A DNA stretch of 27,871 bases, taken from assembly GCA_003254885.1 (NCBI GenBank), contig QANT01003965.1:1-27871 (forward strand). Direction: 5' to 3'. Positions 9,958 to 22,309 of this stretch are shown here, piece after piece; the stretch's first letter is position 1; every line of letters begins with the position of its first letter. Origin of the DNA: Purshia tridentata (lineage: Eukaryota; Streptophyta; Magnoliopsida; Rosales; Rosaceae). The notes under the pieces were generated by a model. The model had not been told where the DNA came from. It searched no databases and was given only the letters and a program-made list of their open reading frames with translations. Position numbers and translations under genes: made by a program.

Positions 9958-10679
9958 TAAAAAGACATTTATATCACAAAAACATGAGTTTATTACATGG
10001 TTAGACTAGGGTTATATCCCTAGCCCCAAATCAAGAAACTACTCACTATTCATAAAAGTAACAAACAACATCACAAATTGAAACATAAATGGAAACAAGA
10101 GGGAAAGAAAAAACTCTAGATGTTGAAGCGAAGCTCTCAAGAGGTGTCACTTCTCCAAGGATGCCCAAAATAGCTTCTTGTCTCAAGTGTCTCCAAGCTC
10201 TTTTTGCAAGAATAGTAGTGAATATGGTGGGATGAGTTTCGTGATGGTGTTTGGTTTTTTTTTGGAGAGGAAGAGTTGAGGGAGGAAAGATAGAGAAAAG
10301 AAATGATGGAGAGAGATGAGAAAAGGCTAGGGTTTTGGAAAATGGAAGATGAGATGTGTGTTTTGAGATGAGATGATTGAATGAGGGTTTTCTTGTATGG
10401 GGAGAAGTAAACTCGAAATTAATAGCATAAAAGTGGTTTTGATGTGTGGCTAGGATGAGAGGGAAAGAAAAGATGAAGAGACAAGGTTAGGTGAGTGCAA
10501 ATTTGAAGATACTTTAACTTTTCTTGCTACATTTGAAATTTGGGGAAATAGGTGGATGTTTCGTTTGCCGTATTTGGAGTCTTCACATTGTTGGGAAGAT
10601 CCTTAGCTAGAAATGGCTGGACCTAGAGGAGGATAGAAAGTATGTGATAGTTTTTACCCAAAATGAAAAGATGACTTTT

Positions 10680-10795
10680 TGACCATTTGTAATTTTGCTG
10701 TCAGAAATTATAAGCTGTCTTTGGAATGTAATTTGACCATTTGCTTTTGCTGTCAGAAATTCTGAGCTATCTTTGGAAAGCTCTAGATGTCTTCT
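10680..10795. repeat. Tandem duplication, unit about 57 bp
   Basis: Two adjacent imperfect copies of 'tttgaccatttg...tttgctgtcagaaatt...agct.tctttgga'. Confidence 0.7.
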
Positions 10796-10960
10796 TTCCA
10801 ACCATATGCCATATGCGTCAATTCAAGGTCAAATGAAATAATATGATCCAAAAAATGTAGCTGACTCAATTATCCTCGAGAACAGTTTTACGCTGACTTT
10901 GAAATTCAAAATAAATACACTTAGAAGTATTTAAATGAAATGAAATTTAACCTGAAAAAC

Positions 10961-12900
10961 TTCAAGGTGTTAGCTTACATCTCCAATTGGATTCATATTA
11001 AAATATAATTAAGAGAATACATGGTACAATTTCACATTTTGTTACTTGGAAGCCAAAAATATAAAATTATAAGAAATTAATAACTTTTATTCAAATGCTT
11101 TTGTAAAAACTAAGTAAAAGGAACATGAAAGAGTGTGAGTTAATGAACATATCATAAGTGGGTTAGGGACATGTTAAAAATAGGGATAAAATGGGACTTT
11201 GAAGTCGAAACTTTGAAAATGCATGTTATGGTAGAATTTTAATTATCTTTAATTATTGTTGTTCTTACCTATGGATAGTAAGAGAAATAAAAGAGAGGAT
11301 GGGTTAGACACATCTTATTGGGGTTTAGAGCTACTTCTTTGTTGTTGTGTTTTTCTAACCTAGGATGAGAAGCATGAACCTTTTCTTTCTTGGTAATTTA
11401 TGAAAATTAAGGGTTGTGTGTTATTCTTGTCAAACTAATTTACCCTTGAGTGAAGGTTTTTGCCGAAAAATAAAATGCCATGTTTAATTACTATTGTTTG
11501 TGTGATCTCTCCCTTGCATTTATGCTTTGGTTAATTTGGTTAGGATATGTGTATATTTAGAAATATGATATTATGTTATCATGCAAATAATATCATCTGT
11601 TCATATATTTTTATTGGTATGCTAAGACCAATGAAAATTTTAGTGTTTGGGCCTTTGCAACTTGAAAAGATGCGTTTCGTTTTTAAAACCTTAGGTTTGA
11701 ATCCCTAAAGCATCGATGTGTGGACCCTAAATGGCTACGTTTTACGAGTATGCTAAGAAGGTGACATGCTGTGATGATGACATGCTGTGATGATGACTTA
11801 TTTTAAGTTGTAAAAGTAGCCCCTATGGGCCTTATTTGGACATTTCGCTATTTGAATTATCACTAGCACTTTAAGTGGGAAGAGAGTAGATAGTAGATAA
11901 GATAGCCTATCAATACCAAGGTCCACTGTTATTTAAATAGGTTATGGTTGATGTGAGCATCAAACCAGGTACGACACTATTCACGTTGTATAATCATGCA
12001 TGGATTTTTGGGAATATTGGGAATTGCTATTTAATTGTGGTTTCAACTGTTTCAGTACTTGGTTGAGGACATTTTCTTTATTAAATTTCTCTATTTAGTT
12101 GCTACGTAAGATTAGAAACTTTAGGAACGTACCGTCTTGATCGCTGTGCTTGACTCAAAGTTTTCCTACGTGTGTTTTCTTGAAATTCTTATTTTTAGTA
12201 TGAAGTACCTTACTGTGTGTGAAAATTTTTGGAGCGGCGAGTAAATGATCAGCTGTTTTGGTGATGCTCGCCCTACATAGACTTTTTTGCAAATGCTCTA
12301 GATACTAATTTGGAAAAAATAAAGAATGGCGTCAGGGTCCAACGTTCTAAACCATACTTTACCGATTTCCTCACTCCACAGACTCACGAGCAAGGAGGAG
12401 AATCCTTCAATTATCGAGTGGGTAACTAGTTTTGTTTACTTAGTGTTACCGCAACCGTAGTTCGAACTCCTTTACTATTTCTTTTGGCTCATGTTTTAAA
12501 TTTGTAAAAAGATTTCTTATTTTGCAAGAAAATGAGTTTTCTAAAACCTTGCCTGTGAAAGGTTTCTTAAACTCCCACAAACCCTTGATTTCTAAAAGGG
12601 ATCTTGCTTTCAAGTTGATTTGAATTAGGGTCTATTTCTTACTAATTAAAGGTTTTTAATTTGTAAGTATTGATCTGGATTCACAAATTATTTCGTTTCC
12701 TTGTGTACGTACTCTTTTCCCAACTATTTACTCGTTAGAGAAGTTAAGTGTGTAGCCTTAACATTAATGGAATAAAAAACTTTTTTTTTATGGTTTTTCT
12801 AAAATGGATTACAAATGTTTTTTTGTTTTACAAGTCATTCCATTGACGTGGCGGCTGTCTTGTCTCAAATCTCCTAGGCCCTGTTTTGGGACATGGCAGT
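10961..12900 (+). repeat. Non-coding LTR-like sequence
   Basis: No reading frame or RNA gene was seen. Short phrases such as 'gtccaacgttc', 'cttgcctgtgaaagg' and a repeated 'gatgacatgctgtgat' (11761-11798, two copies) are in the style of gypsy LTRs. It may be the continuation of the LTR-like sequence at 7900-9283, split by the unit at 9284-10960, but that is a guess. Confidence 0.3.
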
Positions 12901-13740
12901 TGACCAGATGGTTAGATTGAGGGAGTGACGGAGAGGAAGGATTTCAAATTTTTTATTTTTTATTTAATAATGAGTGGTAAAAATGAAAAGTTTTGTGTCA
13001 ATATATTTTGGTAGGATCTTAAAAGAAAAAAATGGGGTTTTTTAAAATTACCCCTTTTTGAAAGTAAAGGACATCTTTGACTAAAAAAAAATAGACATAG
13101 AAAGAAAGGGGGATTCTAAATGTACCTATGAAATTATTTTCCTATTCCCTAAATTTTTCTTCACATATTTTAATTTTACCTTTAATTATAAAAAATAAAA
13201 TAAAAATTCCAAACCCGAGTAACCTCACCACCCAACCACTCTCCCATTCTCCCTCTCTTCCACCCACCTTGATGCTGGCCTCACCCACCCTTATCAGCTT
13301 GCAATGTGGGTAACAGTAGGGGCCCCGTGGTTTACCATAAAATATAATTACTTAATTAGGGTGTAGGCTTTTTCAATTAGTTTTACATTTTTAATATAGA
13401 TATGTTTATAACCTATTAGACAATTTAGACTTTTGAGTCTTAGACTATTAGACTATTAGTTAATAGTTATAACTTATAACTTATAAGGTTTTGAGTCTTT
13501 AGACTTTAGGCCTTTAAGATATAAAGTATAAACTATATGTAAAATTGTATATTATAGAAATTTATTATATCACATTATCAAATTATTCAATTACATAATA
13601 TATAGAAACGTATTTTAAGATATAGAATTTTAGAAATGTATACAAAATTATAATAAAAATTATAAATATAATTTTCTATTTAAATTGTAAATATAATTTT
13701 CTATTTAAATTATATGGTATAATATTTAAAAATAGATTTT
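12901..13740. other. AT-rich intergenic sequence, no gene seen
   Basis: 12940-13200 is A/T-rich with poly-A runs. 13200-13300 is C-rich with 'ccacccaccttg'-like text. 13380-13740 is very AT-rich, with repeated 'gactattagactattag' and 'ttataacttataacttata' motifs. The 61-codon ORF at 13128 is low-complexity and not supported. A 'ggccctgtttt' motif at 12888 recalls a MITE end, but no partner was found. Confidence 0.4.
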
Positions 13741-14539
13741 TTTAGAGAAAATTAGGCTTACGCCCTTTTAGAGATCACTTTTTTCGCAGAGGCCAAGGCT
13801 ATTTTTAATTTCTTGTGGAAATCCTTTTAATTCATGTATAGGTCCTTTATTTTATTGCCACATCAAATAATTAAATGCACGTCAGCATTCAGAATAGACC
13901 TTGGTATTTGTGATTTAGATAGTTTATTATTGCCACCTTAGTTTTAATTTGAATATATTTTTCTAAAACCAAGGAGTATGAATATGTGGTTGTTATCTTA
14001 TCTTAACTTTGCTCGAATCAATGTGTTTTTGGTTTCCCGTTTCTTTTACGTCTTCATCCTTTTCTCAAGAAGGTTTGGTCGACACCTCCATTTTCTCTGT
14101 TTTCATTCTACAATTACATGTTATGTGTGTTGGTTATGTCGTCATCTTTATGTTCTATTAAGTCGTTCAATTTGTGGGAAGCAGTTTCACTTTTTTCGTA
14201 CATTTACAAGTCTGGTACATATATGATTGTCCATGACTATGGTTTTAATCATATACTTTTACAGAAAACTATGGTCAGTGTTGTAATTGGGAGATTCGCA
14301 TATAATGGCAAATCATTGTTACACCTAATAATTGCGCATACAACCTTTATGGACCTATTTTCTGCAGTCATCTATTGGTTTGATGATCTTGTGAACGGGT
14401 CATATCAACTCCAGTATTCAATTAATAATCACCCATAATGTATGTTGCAGGCAAACATGGATTTGAAAATGCTTCACGTGGAATCTTTCAGCAAAAGTAA
14501 ACACTCAATGGATATATAAATAATTCACTATCAGTGTCA

Positions 14540-16461
14540 CCAAGTTTTCATCGATAATGGTAACAGTATTGGCACACAATTGTTTGCTGCTGAAGGCCAA
14601 GTGCACACTGATGAGGATGGTTTTTTGGGTAGGTACACAACTGTGACCCTTGAAGAAGCTACATTCAACATGTTGGCCAGAAATTCGATGGTGGGATTGT
14701 AGAATTCAGAGAAAAATTGAAAGAACGACTGCGAAAGGGTCAATGCTGAATGCAGTAAGAAGACTTCAAAGGGGTGCCAGCGGCGTGTGCATGCATTTGT
14801 ATGCCTTACCAATGGGTATTGTTATATTAGAACATTAGATCATGTTCATACTTGTAAAGGTCGGGTGTGGGACCAAAAGAGTACCATGATGACTTCAAAG
14901 ACTATCTCTTCCATTTTGGTAGACAAAGTACGAACCAAGTCATTGCTTAACCAATTGAAATTGTTAAGGACTTTAAAAAAACTATGGGTTGGATATTACG
15001 TACCACCAAGTATGGTATGGTAATGAGCTGGCTAAGAATGTAGTGCTTGGTGATGATACCTTCCAATACCAACAGATAAGGTGGTATGTTGATTGTTTGA
15101 AGAAAACCAATTATTGTTCTCATTGTACTATGGAATGTGATCATTACACATCCCATTTAAGCGCTTGTTCATTGCATATAGTGCTTGTATTGATGGCTTC
15201 CAAAATTGTTGCCCACTCCTATTTCTAGACGATAAATTTGTGAATAATAAATACAAAGGAATTTTGCTCGACGCTACTGGGTTTGCATTTCTGGATGAAA
15301 TTTATGTAATACTGTAACTAATTAGAGTCATTCTACTTTTTTAACAAGCAGCTTTTTCCCCTTTAGCATTTGACATGGTAGATATTGAGAATAAGGCTAA
15401 TTGGACGTGGTTTTTGGAGAATTTGTACCACTGCTTATCCCCACAAGACCACATCAAAACTTTTATTTCTGACCGTAATAAGGGACTTCTAGAATCTTTA
15501 ATGGTCACCATCATGCTTTTTGCTTACAACACCTGAAAAAAATCCTAAAGTTACTTGGGGATGCTCCTCAATTCTGGGATTATATATATATGGTTCATTT
15601 ACTCAACAAATTTTGATATGCGTCAACTCCAGAGGTATTCGAGTTTAATTATGCACATTTATGGAATAATGGTGGTAAGAGAACACAAGACTTTTTAAAG
15701 GCTTTGCCAAAGGAGAATTGGTCCAATGCCTTCTTCAAGGGATCAAGGTATGCATTCATCCATAACTTATGCAACCACTGTTTGTTAATTCTTGGTACTT
15801 TTCTAGTCGGTTTATATGCATGTCCAATTTGTTTCATTTTTTTCTCTTTACTTTCCTAGATACGAAAAAATGTGGTCCAATTTGTTTCACAATGAAAGAA
15901 TGTTACCAATATACCAGTTGGTTGATGGTATAACAGTGAAGATTATGAAAATGATTGGAGAACGATATCATAGATCTAAAACCTGGTGTGGTTTATTGTG
16001 TCCTCGTACTGAGGAGATGGTGCATAAGTTGATACAAGCTGGGAGGCATTAGGACATAATCCACTTTGAAGAAAGTGTTTTTAAAGTGCACAGCGATGCT
16101 ACTGTGATGGTTAATTTACAAAACAAAGAATGTTCATATTACCAATGGCAGATCAATAAATTTCCATGCGCCCATGCATTTGCTGCAACCATAAAAAGCA
16201 ATGATTACCAAATTAATATGCTGACGACTACTTCAGTGTGGAGAACTATAGGCTAATGTATTCATTCCCCATTTCTCCCATTCCAAATATAGACAAATCA
16301 TCCACCATAAACCTTGAAGAACTAATGTTCCTACCTCCTTCCATATGAAAGCAAGCAGGTAGGCCAAGTACAAGAGAAAAAAATCACCAATCGAGGAAGA
16401 TAAAAGGCCGATCAAGTGTAGCTATTGTGGAAAATTAGGCCACCATAATAGGAAAAAATGC
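14540..16461 (+). pseudogene. MULE (MuDR-type) transposase, DDE + SWIM + zinc knuckle (broken)
   Basis: The encoded enzyme would cut and insert MULE DNA. In order: an N-terminal MuDR-type region near 14735-14860 (C..GC..RVHAFV..YIRTLDHVHTCKG), the linker to the core (KTMGWILRTTKYGNELAKNVV, YQQIRWYVDCLKKTN), and the DDE region. That region has LLFLDDKFVNNKYKG with the first Asp at 15228-15230, VDIENKANWTWFLENLY, and FISDRNKGL with Asp at 15471-15473. EEFNY-like and LKALPKENWSNAFFKG blocks follow, then a GT-AG intron (15748-15859) and NERMLPIYQLVDGITVKIMKM with the likely third acidic residue at 15894-15896. A SWIM zinc finger comes next (ECSYYQW..FPCAHAFAA, near 16125-16190; the second Cys has become Tyr), and a CCHC knuckle CSYCGKLGHHNRKKC (16417-16461). 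The conserved stretch before NERM is shortened. Many stops and shifts break the frame. The region upstream (13978-14438) has open frames but no recognisable domain and may be leader or intron. Confidence 0.85.
15748..15859 (+). other. Intron in the MULE transposase
   Basis: The donor AAG|GTATGC and the acceptor TTTCCTAG|AT have a pyrimidine-rich tract between them. Removing the intron joins WSNAFFKGS to R-Y-x-x-MWSNL, as in the family. Confidence 0.7.
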
Positions 16462-17792
16462 TTAGCAGTACGATAAATTCTTAATTTGTCTCTTCTTTTG
16501 TTTTTCAATACCTTGCACTTTTGAAAATTCAATTTCTTTGGATACCATAAGTTTGTAAGGGGTATTTTATTCTCATTTTTTGTGATTTGGTTTATTCGCA
16601 CAAATGACTGGTCCATTACCCTAATTAATTACTCTCAATTTTTTGGTACATTCCATAAATTACATTACTGTTGTTATACTCACAGGTACATTTTGTAAGT
16701 TATGACCCTAAGATCAAGGTGTACGGTTCTAATATGGTAAACGACTAATCAAAAATTGTACATATGGTTTTAGGTTACCAACTTATTTTGGAGAATAAAT
16801 ATATGTACCAAAAGACAACTTTTGGGGTTACGAGAGGAATATTTACATGGCTCGATACATTACAACCTATGAATGGTACATATGGTTTCAGATTAACAAG
16901 CTTTAGCACCATAATTTAAAGTTAATACTTCAGGGTTACAAACAAGAGTTTAGGCTCCAGGGTTTAAGGCTAATAATAGTGTTTAAGGTCAAGGTTAAGG
17001 GTTTTTGGGGTTTAGGTTTAGGGCTAAATGGCTTAGGATATAGGGTTTAGGGTTAAGAACAGGTTTAGGGCTAAAGGGTTAAGGGATTAATGTTTTGGGG
17101 TTTTGGGTTTTGGGTTTCAGTTTTGGATTTTGGGTTTTAGGGGTTAGGGTTTACGAGTTAAAGGTAAAGGTGTATAGTTTAGGGGTTTGGGTCTAGGTTC
17201 TAGTACATTTAAACCACAACAAATGATTTCACATTGTCAGGTTTAAGCACCACAATTTGAAGTTCACACTTTATGGTTAGGAGAAAAAGGTTAGGCTATA
17301 GGGTTTAAGTCTAAGAACATAGTTTATGGTTAGGGTTCAGCAGTATTCTGTAGAGGTACCGTACAGATTCCTTCAAAAACACATGGATAGCCATAATCAA
17401 ACTTTGCAGAATACTTTGCTTGAGGTTCAATATGTACACATTAAAAACATCCATAACGCCACTAACTGCTGACACACAAGTGTTCAGAATATATTTACCT
17501 ACAGCAATTCCAAAGGTACCATACACATCCCTTCTAAACAACCCCACTCTATAACATCCTAAACAAAATTTTCATTTATGAATTAAATGTCATAAATAAA
17601 CAAAAGATCAAAAATAAGTATCAGACCCAAAATGAAGTTTCCTTGCAACATTTTTCCAAAACCCTTAAACCCCAACTCTAGAAGATTTCCCAACATTTAA
17701 TATAAATAAAACAACCACCCTACTAGCATAAAAATTAATAGTACCAACGATCTTTACATTTAAAAGTCACAACTAGTTGTTGCTTCCCGGCA
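16462..17792. repeat. Intergenic region between the convergent MULE genes, with degenerate telomere-like repeats
   Basis: 16960-17200 and parts of 17290-17335 are full of TTTAGGG variants (ggtttaggg, gggttaaggg, ttttgggttttggg). A block of about 100 bp ('ttagcaccataattt.aagtt.a.actt....ggtta', then ggtttaaggctaa) occurs at 16901-17000 and again at 17232-17335. The rest is AT-rich. The minus-strand 78-codon ORF at 17311-17547 has no recognised domain. Confidence 0.6.
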
Positions 17793-20700
17793 TTATTTAT
17801 GGTCTGCATTTGTGTCTAAATCGTCTAACATAATTGTTAGGCACCTCACTTTCATTTCTTCCAAGTTATGATCTTAAAAGGCCTTTGGTATTTCCATCCC
17901 CCGTGCATAATACTCCATATCTCACACGACAGCTACCTCGTAGGCCAAACTTACAAATTTGCATTTTGCTAAGGTGCCTTATCAAATTTAAGCAGTGGCC
18001 AATTAATTTTTGTTTCCTCTATTACAACTAAAGTCTTTTTCTCTAGTTCAGACAGTACATAACATCATCTACAATGTGTCTTGGCACAACTCCAGTAGGT
18101 TTGTACCAACACAAAAAGTTGTTTACCAGATTATACTGCATGAAACCAAATATTTATTAGTTATCTACTAAATTATACATAGGCTTTACTGTAGTGTTCT
18201 CAATTTCTTACTAGATATTGGCATCCCCATAACATGTATACAGACGGTTAACTACCTCTCTAGGCTTCAAGGAGTCATAATGGAACCATTTTTTCTCATT
18301 TCTATCTAGAATGAGAAGGGTGAAATGGTCCCAAAAAAGGTACACCATTGGGAAGAAAATGATATCCACTGACCCAAAAACCCAGAAAAGACTGTCATAC
18401 AGTAAGCCCTACAACTGCTTATTTAACCCTTTTCTGTGGCATTCCTACAAGATAGGTAGACAATATATTTGTATTAGCTCATGTAACAAAATAAACAGGA
18501 ATGTATAATACAGACATATGCTACAAGACCAGCCCTACTACACTAGCTATAATTTATTCCATTCAGAAGTCGAAATTCACCATTCAGAAACAAGGGCTTG
18601 ATACGAATCAAATAATGCCAAAAACATATGGAGTTATGCACACACAAGTACCAAAATAAGCAGAAATGTATAACAGACATATAATACAGAACCAGCCCCA
18701 ATACACTAATTATAAGGTGAACAACCCTAATTTATGCCATTCAGAAGTCGAAATTCACCATTTAGAAGTAAGGGCCTAATAAGAATCAAACAATGCCAAA
18801 AACGTATGTAGTTATGCACACACAAGTACCAAAATAACTAGGAATATATTATCTACTCAACACGATATTATACATGAAATATAAGAACTTTACCATTATT
18901 CTGTGTGACATGAAACAACACCTATTGTGGAATAAATGCACCCTGGGCCTACGTTTCTCTAACAATCTGCCAAATGTGTCAATTATCTGCCAAATAGAAA
19001 CACAAAAATAATCTTTAAATAAATAAATTTACTCCAATTCAGAATATAAAACCAAAAAATGACTGTGAAATAAATAAATGTAGTCTAACTTAGAATGGAG
19101 TATGAGTTTTAACCTGCCTAGTGATACTCTTCTCAAACACCAAGAAATGGATTTCTAAGCATGTAATTGTTGCATTTTGTCCATCCCATAATTGAACCCT
19201 TCATATAGTGAAATTAGCAATTAGTGTATACTTCTACTATTCAACTAAAACCATTTATTTAATCTGAAATAAAACATATACAATCCGATTGGTACTACAT
19301 TATAGGTGAATAATTAACCAAACTAACCTTGGATTGTTGGTGTTTAGCAAATCTTCCAATTTCTTCCAATCCGGTTCCTCAAAATGCATACCAACATTTG
19401 TCCTAAGTAAGTCATAACACCTGTTGACCTCTGAGTTATCTTGGTCGGATCTATCCTCATCTGACATTGTAACTTCAATTTGTGGATCTTCTGGACCATC
19501 ATTCCTTGCAGTCTTCCTGGGTTTCATATCAAAATCAGAATCACCCCTCGGTTCTCTCCCTTTCATTTTTTTTTCCTTTTTTGGTTGCAACTTCACTTTT
19601 TGTGGCCATAATCAAAATATGACAAAATCATTTTCTTTCTTGGATTTCTCTGTTGACATTTCTAATCATTGTTCTAGTTTTTTCCCCCTTTAGAACTTGT
19701 ACCTTTTCCTTTATTTGAACCACTTTTGTCTTCAACTCTGTAATTTCTCTCCTTAATCTCTCATTCTCCCTTTATTCACTAAGTACCTTAACTGCTAGAT
19801 AGGTTAACTCTGACTCATAATGCTCCTTTAACAACATATAGACATGCCCTTTTTACAACTTAAGCATGTACTTTTTCAACTAGTTTACATTCTTGGTGTC
19901 TTCGACCCTTTGTGTATCATTAGACCCCTTGTCCAAGACTTTTTGAACCTGGGGGTGTTTGAAAACTAGCCACACCAAATGCCACCTTTTCACCATCAGA
20001 TGAAGTCTCCCCCTGCATCTTTATTGGCGTGTCATCTGGTGTCTTCAAATCTTGTGTTGGCAAAATTTTGAAAGAAGGACAATCGAACTCGTCCTCTTTT
20101 TAAACATTAGGTGCTACAAGATGTCCTCATCTTGAACATCATTAAGGGGCTTATTTGAACTCGTCTTCACAAACAGGCCCCTCAATGATGTCCTCATCTT
20201 GAATAATAGGTGCTACAGGATTAGGCCTATCCTCATCTCCAATAGTAACTATGCCACGAATAGGGTACTCATTGTCACTCGATAAATTCGTTATGTGTTC
20301 ATGTACCGTTTGCTGTGATACAGAGTGTGCGAATGCAGGATTTCCAATCGCTTCCCCCTTTGGATGTGTAAACAAAATTAAGAAGCCATTAGATTACAAA
20401 ATGTACCATCCGTATATAGACAGATTGCAAAGTAATCAAAGGAACTCATAAAACATTAGGTGTATGAATTGAAATGGAAACATGAATCAAGTTATATTTG
20501 ACCATATTCCACAAAATAAGCAGTCAAATATTCAACAAATTATACATGGAAAAAAAGGAGGACATGAATCCTTAAAATGTCATACCCGCATGGTTTTGAA
20601 GTCAATAACAACCATCTTGTCATGAAGCTGAGACAAATTCCATTACAGGAAGTCTGGTTTGTTCAAACACCTTGGATATAATGCATCACACATTCGGTTT

Positions 20701-21435
20701 TCTCGCACCCTAAAAACCACACAAAAAAAAAAAGTGATCATCATATTAGGAAATCAGGCTATAGAATGATTAGAAAATAGGACAATACGAACTTGATAAC
20801 ATTACTGTAAAAGCACCAATGCAGCCACATAGTGTATGGGCGTTCATACTAGAACCATTGTGAATGCAAGTGACTAGATATTCGGTCATTACCTCCACCC
20901 ATTTGTACTTCTTAAGGTCTCTTAGTTTCTCACAAATCATTACTAGCCTCCACCCAATAAATTAATGTAGCCGTAGTCAAAAAAAGCAATGTTTTGCATA
21001 TATACCGGCACAGCAACTGAGCCAAGTCAAGGTGTTCCTCATGGGAGCTCTCTATAACAGCAACTTTGATGGCTCTCTCCATCTCATTTTTGAATGCTCA
21101 CATACATTTTGGGTGGTAATTTATGTTTACAAATGCTAACCTCTCCAACTTCTTCCCTCTCATACCATGGTAATCCAATTCGACTCTTTCATTAGGCTAT
21201 CCAAACAATTTGGAAATGTCTTCCACCTTGATCATTTCAGTCTTATGTCCGAACTCAAAACACCCCTTATGGACGTTGTATTGTTTCAGCATCAAATATT
21301 TCATATCCTATCATTAGGCAGAATAAACTCTTTCTTCATGAGACCTCCACGGAATGCGTCTTATATTTTCCTGAATGGGGTATCCTTCAATAACACATCA
21401 TGGGCAGGGGTCAAATAACCCTCAATCTCCTCAAA
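17793..21435 (-). pseudogene. Ulp1-like cysteine protease gene of the MULE (spliced, broken)
   Basis: Ulp1/SENP-type proteases process SUMO, and some plant MULEs (Kaonashi type) carry such a gene. Reading 21435 down to 17793: an N-terminal region with LFEEIEGYLTPA, FRGGLMKKEFILPNDR, then after a frameshift LMLKQYNVHKGCFEFGHK, EDISKLFG and LAQLLCRYICKTLLF. Next comes RLVMICEKLRDLKKYKWVEV..HTLCGCIGAF (20950-20790). An acidic low-complexity linker follows (20375-19600). The C-terminal exons are 19600-19328 (ending LEDLLNTNNPR before gttagt), 19197-19114 (VQLWDGQNATITCLEIHF), 18986-18894 (IIDTFGRLLEKRRPRVHLF), 18444-18212 (catalytic His in DHFTLLILD, Asp in HYDSL) and 18135-17793 (GVVPRHIVDDVM, then after a shift MEYYARGMEIPK..HNLEEMKVR). 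The oxyanion Gln region (KAP.Q) is visible, but the DCGV catalytic Cys block is scrambled by frameshift near 17940. Stops and shifts make it inactive. It runs convergent to the transposase. Confidence 0.7.
18483..18838. repeat. Tandem duplication of about 175 bp inside an intron of the Ulp1-like gene
   Basis: The block 'aaataa.caggaatgtataa.acagacatat...ccattcagaagtcgaaattcaccat...atgccaaaaac.tatg.agttatgcacacacaagtacc' occurs twice in a row (about 18483-18650 and 18651-18838). Both copies lie within the intron 18445-18893. Confidence 0.85.
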
Positions 21436-21817
21436 AAGTCTGTAAATTGGTATAGGAAAGACCTATACACTGGCTACAATGTCATGCTTGTAGTGTCTCC
21501 CTGCAAAAGGTGGAGGAACACATTACATTGACCCAAACAACACAATTTATTTATAAAACCCAAACATGTTGAAGAAGAAATGAAATATCCACACTAATCA
21601 AAACCATACATTAATTCCAAACTCCTGGTACATGATTAACAGCGATTCCAAAGGAATTCATCAAGAACAAGAAACACAATTGGCCTTTAATTAAAAACCC
21701 TATCACATGGTATAAACTCCATCTTTACACCCCATTTTATGGAATATCAAATTACACTAATACAACTGAAATTAAATAACAACAGCCAGCCCATCAAAGT
21801 TAAACACAATCCCATTG
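21436..21817. other. AT-rich sequence, no gene seen
   Basis: This is non-coding sequence upstream (minus-strand sense) of the recognisable part of the Ulp1-like gene. It probably includes intron or leader sequence of that gene. No exon could be supported. Confidence 0.3.
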
Positions 21818-22023
21818 TGTTGATCCGTAAAAATTCAAAAAAAAAAAAAGATAAAGACACAGCCCCACATTGGAGGGTTCAAATGAAGTTAAACTCCTAA
21901 ATGGATGAGATAAGTGATAAAGATAGAGAAAATCTTATTAGAATATTTTATCTCTAAGTGTGATCACCATTTAAATTGAAATTTTGGGTGATCACATCCT
22001 CATCTTCTTAGACCTTTGGGGTC

Positions 22024-22033
22024 TCTATAAATA
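22024..22033 (+). promoter_or_regulatory. TATA box of the LTR-like insertion
   Basis: 'tctataaata' is followed about 30 bp on by a GA-rich leader. Confidence 0.55.
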
Positions 22034-22309
22034 GAACATGAGAGGTTCAGAAAGGGGGAGAGGGAAAACCGCCGATTTCATTCTCTGATGCCTTCCCCGC
22101 GATTCTGTCGAATCTAAACACCGAAAGGCTGCAGAGAAAAGGGAGAGAGGGAGAAACATAGCACCGAAAGGCTAAAGGAAAAGAGAGAGTACGTGGAAGA
22201 GTTCCAGTGTTGCAAAAAATCAACTTCAGGTATAGCTCATGTACGGTGGTGCCAAATCCGTTAAGAGATGGCATCTTTCTTCGTTAATCACTCAATCCCT
22301 TAAAATTTA

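Larger units (their letters stand above)
9284..10960 (-). mobile_element. Possible LARD/LTR-type non-coding element, minus orientation
   Basis: The left edge 'tgtcataccc' at 9284 looks like an LTR boundary (TG...). On the minus strand, 10250 to 9950 reads as a transcript-like leader. It includes a phrase around 'tgagtagtttcttgatttgggctaggg' (about 10050-10010) that I recall as typical of plant large retrotransposon derivatives. No ORF of note is present. A tandem doublet at about 10680-10795 ('gaccatttg..gctgtcagaaatt..agct.tctttgga' twice) lies near the right side. The right boundary and target duplication were not found, so the limits are approximate. Confidence 0.3.

Noticed and set aside
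11690..11715. 'ggtttgaatccc' resembling a tRNA T-loop
   Set aside because: No acceptor stem, D-arm or A-box at the right distance could be found.
12880..12905. 'ggccctgttttggga' as a MITE left terminus pairing with 'gggccc' at 25918
   Set aside because: The two are 13 kb apart, imperfect matches, and enclose several unrelated elements with their own ends.
13978..14438. ORFs of 82 and 106 codons upstream of the MULE transposase
   Set aside because: They are rich in Phe, Leu, Ser and Cys, with no match to the expected N-terminal MULE region. They could be leader or intron but cannot be supported as coding.
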